Part shown: positions 24,156-24,281 of the stretch, piece after piece
Layout of the letters: every line of letters starts with the position of its first letter
How positions within the stretch are numbered: position 1 is the first letter of the stretch
NCBI GenBank assembly: GCA_900544705.1
Contig: UQWH01000028.1
Coordinates: 1 to 24,281, forward strand
DNA: 24,281 bases
DNA from: an uncultured Eubacteriales bacterium
Lineage (GTDB): Bacteria; Bacillota; Clostridia; Oscillospirales; Oscillospiraceae
Direction: 5' to 3'
Made by a program: the position numbers and the translations under genes
The notes under the pieces: generated by a model
What the model was told of the DNA's origin: nothing
The model's input: only the letters and a program-made list of their open reading frames with translations
Databases searched by the model: none

Positions 24156-24281
24156 TTTTTTGATTTTGAAAATCAAAAAACACGTGCGCTTTGCGCACTG
24201 AGGGCACACCTTTGGTGTGCCCACTTGTCTTGTGCAGAATTTGACGCGCCGCAGGCGCTATAAAAAGCCTGCGGCTTTTTA
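24156..24281. repeat. Row of five short perfect hairpins at the window edge
   Basis: No gene is seen in 24020-24281. This part holds five back-to-back palindromes with three-base loops: 24156-24166/24170-24180 (T-run, GA, A-run); GTGCGC/GCGCAC (24184-24198); GGGCACACC/GGTGTGCCC (24202-24222); GCGCC/GGCGC (24246-24258); and AAAAAGCC/GGCTTTTT (24262-24280). The last has A- and T-runs on both sides and could act as a bidirectional intrinsic terminator, probably for a gene beyond the right edge. Loops are TTT or similar in most. Confidence 0.65.

Overview
The window is GC-rich, and every gene I can support lies on the minus strand, so transcription runs from the right edge to the left. It looks like a low-redundancy piece of a Gram-positive Clostridia chromosome, probably a gut Oscillospiraceae/Ruminococcaceae-type bacterium. 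The reasons are an LPQTG sortase signal, GLUG and helical-repeat surface proteins, LytTR/GHKL two-component regulation, DUF4430 proteins and AGGAGG-type ribosome binding sites. The organism is inferred from gene types, not from a search.

Right part (24.1-17.9 kb): a TATAAT promoter at about 24.05 kb is followed by a LytTR response regulator, a GHKL (AgrC-like) sensor kinase and a TIM-barrel sugar-phosphate-isomerase-like protein. Then come five cobalamin genes: cobT, cobU, cobS, a short second CobU-family protein and a cobC-like phosphatase. Gaps are 0-27 nt and many genes overlap, so this is probably one transcript. The cob genes make up the nucleotide loop assembly branch of B12 synthesis, which is enough to convert salvaged cobinamide and a lower-ligand base into cobalamin. 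They do not make the corrin ring.

Middle (17.8-15.6 kb): a sortase-anchored surface protein gene is damaged by an in-frame TAA and probably also at its start. It is followed in the same frame by the C-terminal remnant of an alpha/beta hydrolase. This stretch looks like a decaying or recombined junction.

Left part (15.5-0.26 kb): a sigma-A promoter, a cobalamin (B12) riboswitch aptamer and an intrinsic terminator precede a six-gene operon. Its genes encode a 2437-aa multi-module surface protein with a C-terminal membrane anchor, a membrane-anchored DUF4430 (transcobalamin C-domain-like) protein, a MoxR AAA+ ATPase, a DUF58 protein, a membrane transglutaminase-like protein whose expected catalytic Cys is Asp, and a lipoprotein made of prenyltransferase/squalene-oxidase-type alpha/alpha repeats.

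The main idea from the window: the animal B12 carriers (intrinsic factor, transcobalamin) consist of an alpha/alpha barrel joined to a DUF4430-like domain. Here those two modules sit in separate exported proteins of one operon that carries a B12 riboswitch, next to a B12 nucleotide-loop-assembly operon. I propose that the left operon encodes a cell-surface corrinoid capture system of a Gram-positive cell, with the MoxR-DUF58-transglutaminase set as its assembly or remodelling machinery. The riboswitch and domain calls come from the sequence. The joint function is inference.

Both window edges carry intergenic hairpins, and a roughly 40-bp repeat is present in opposite orientation at the two ends.
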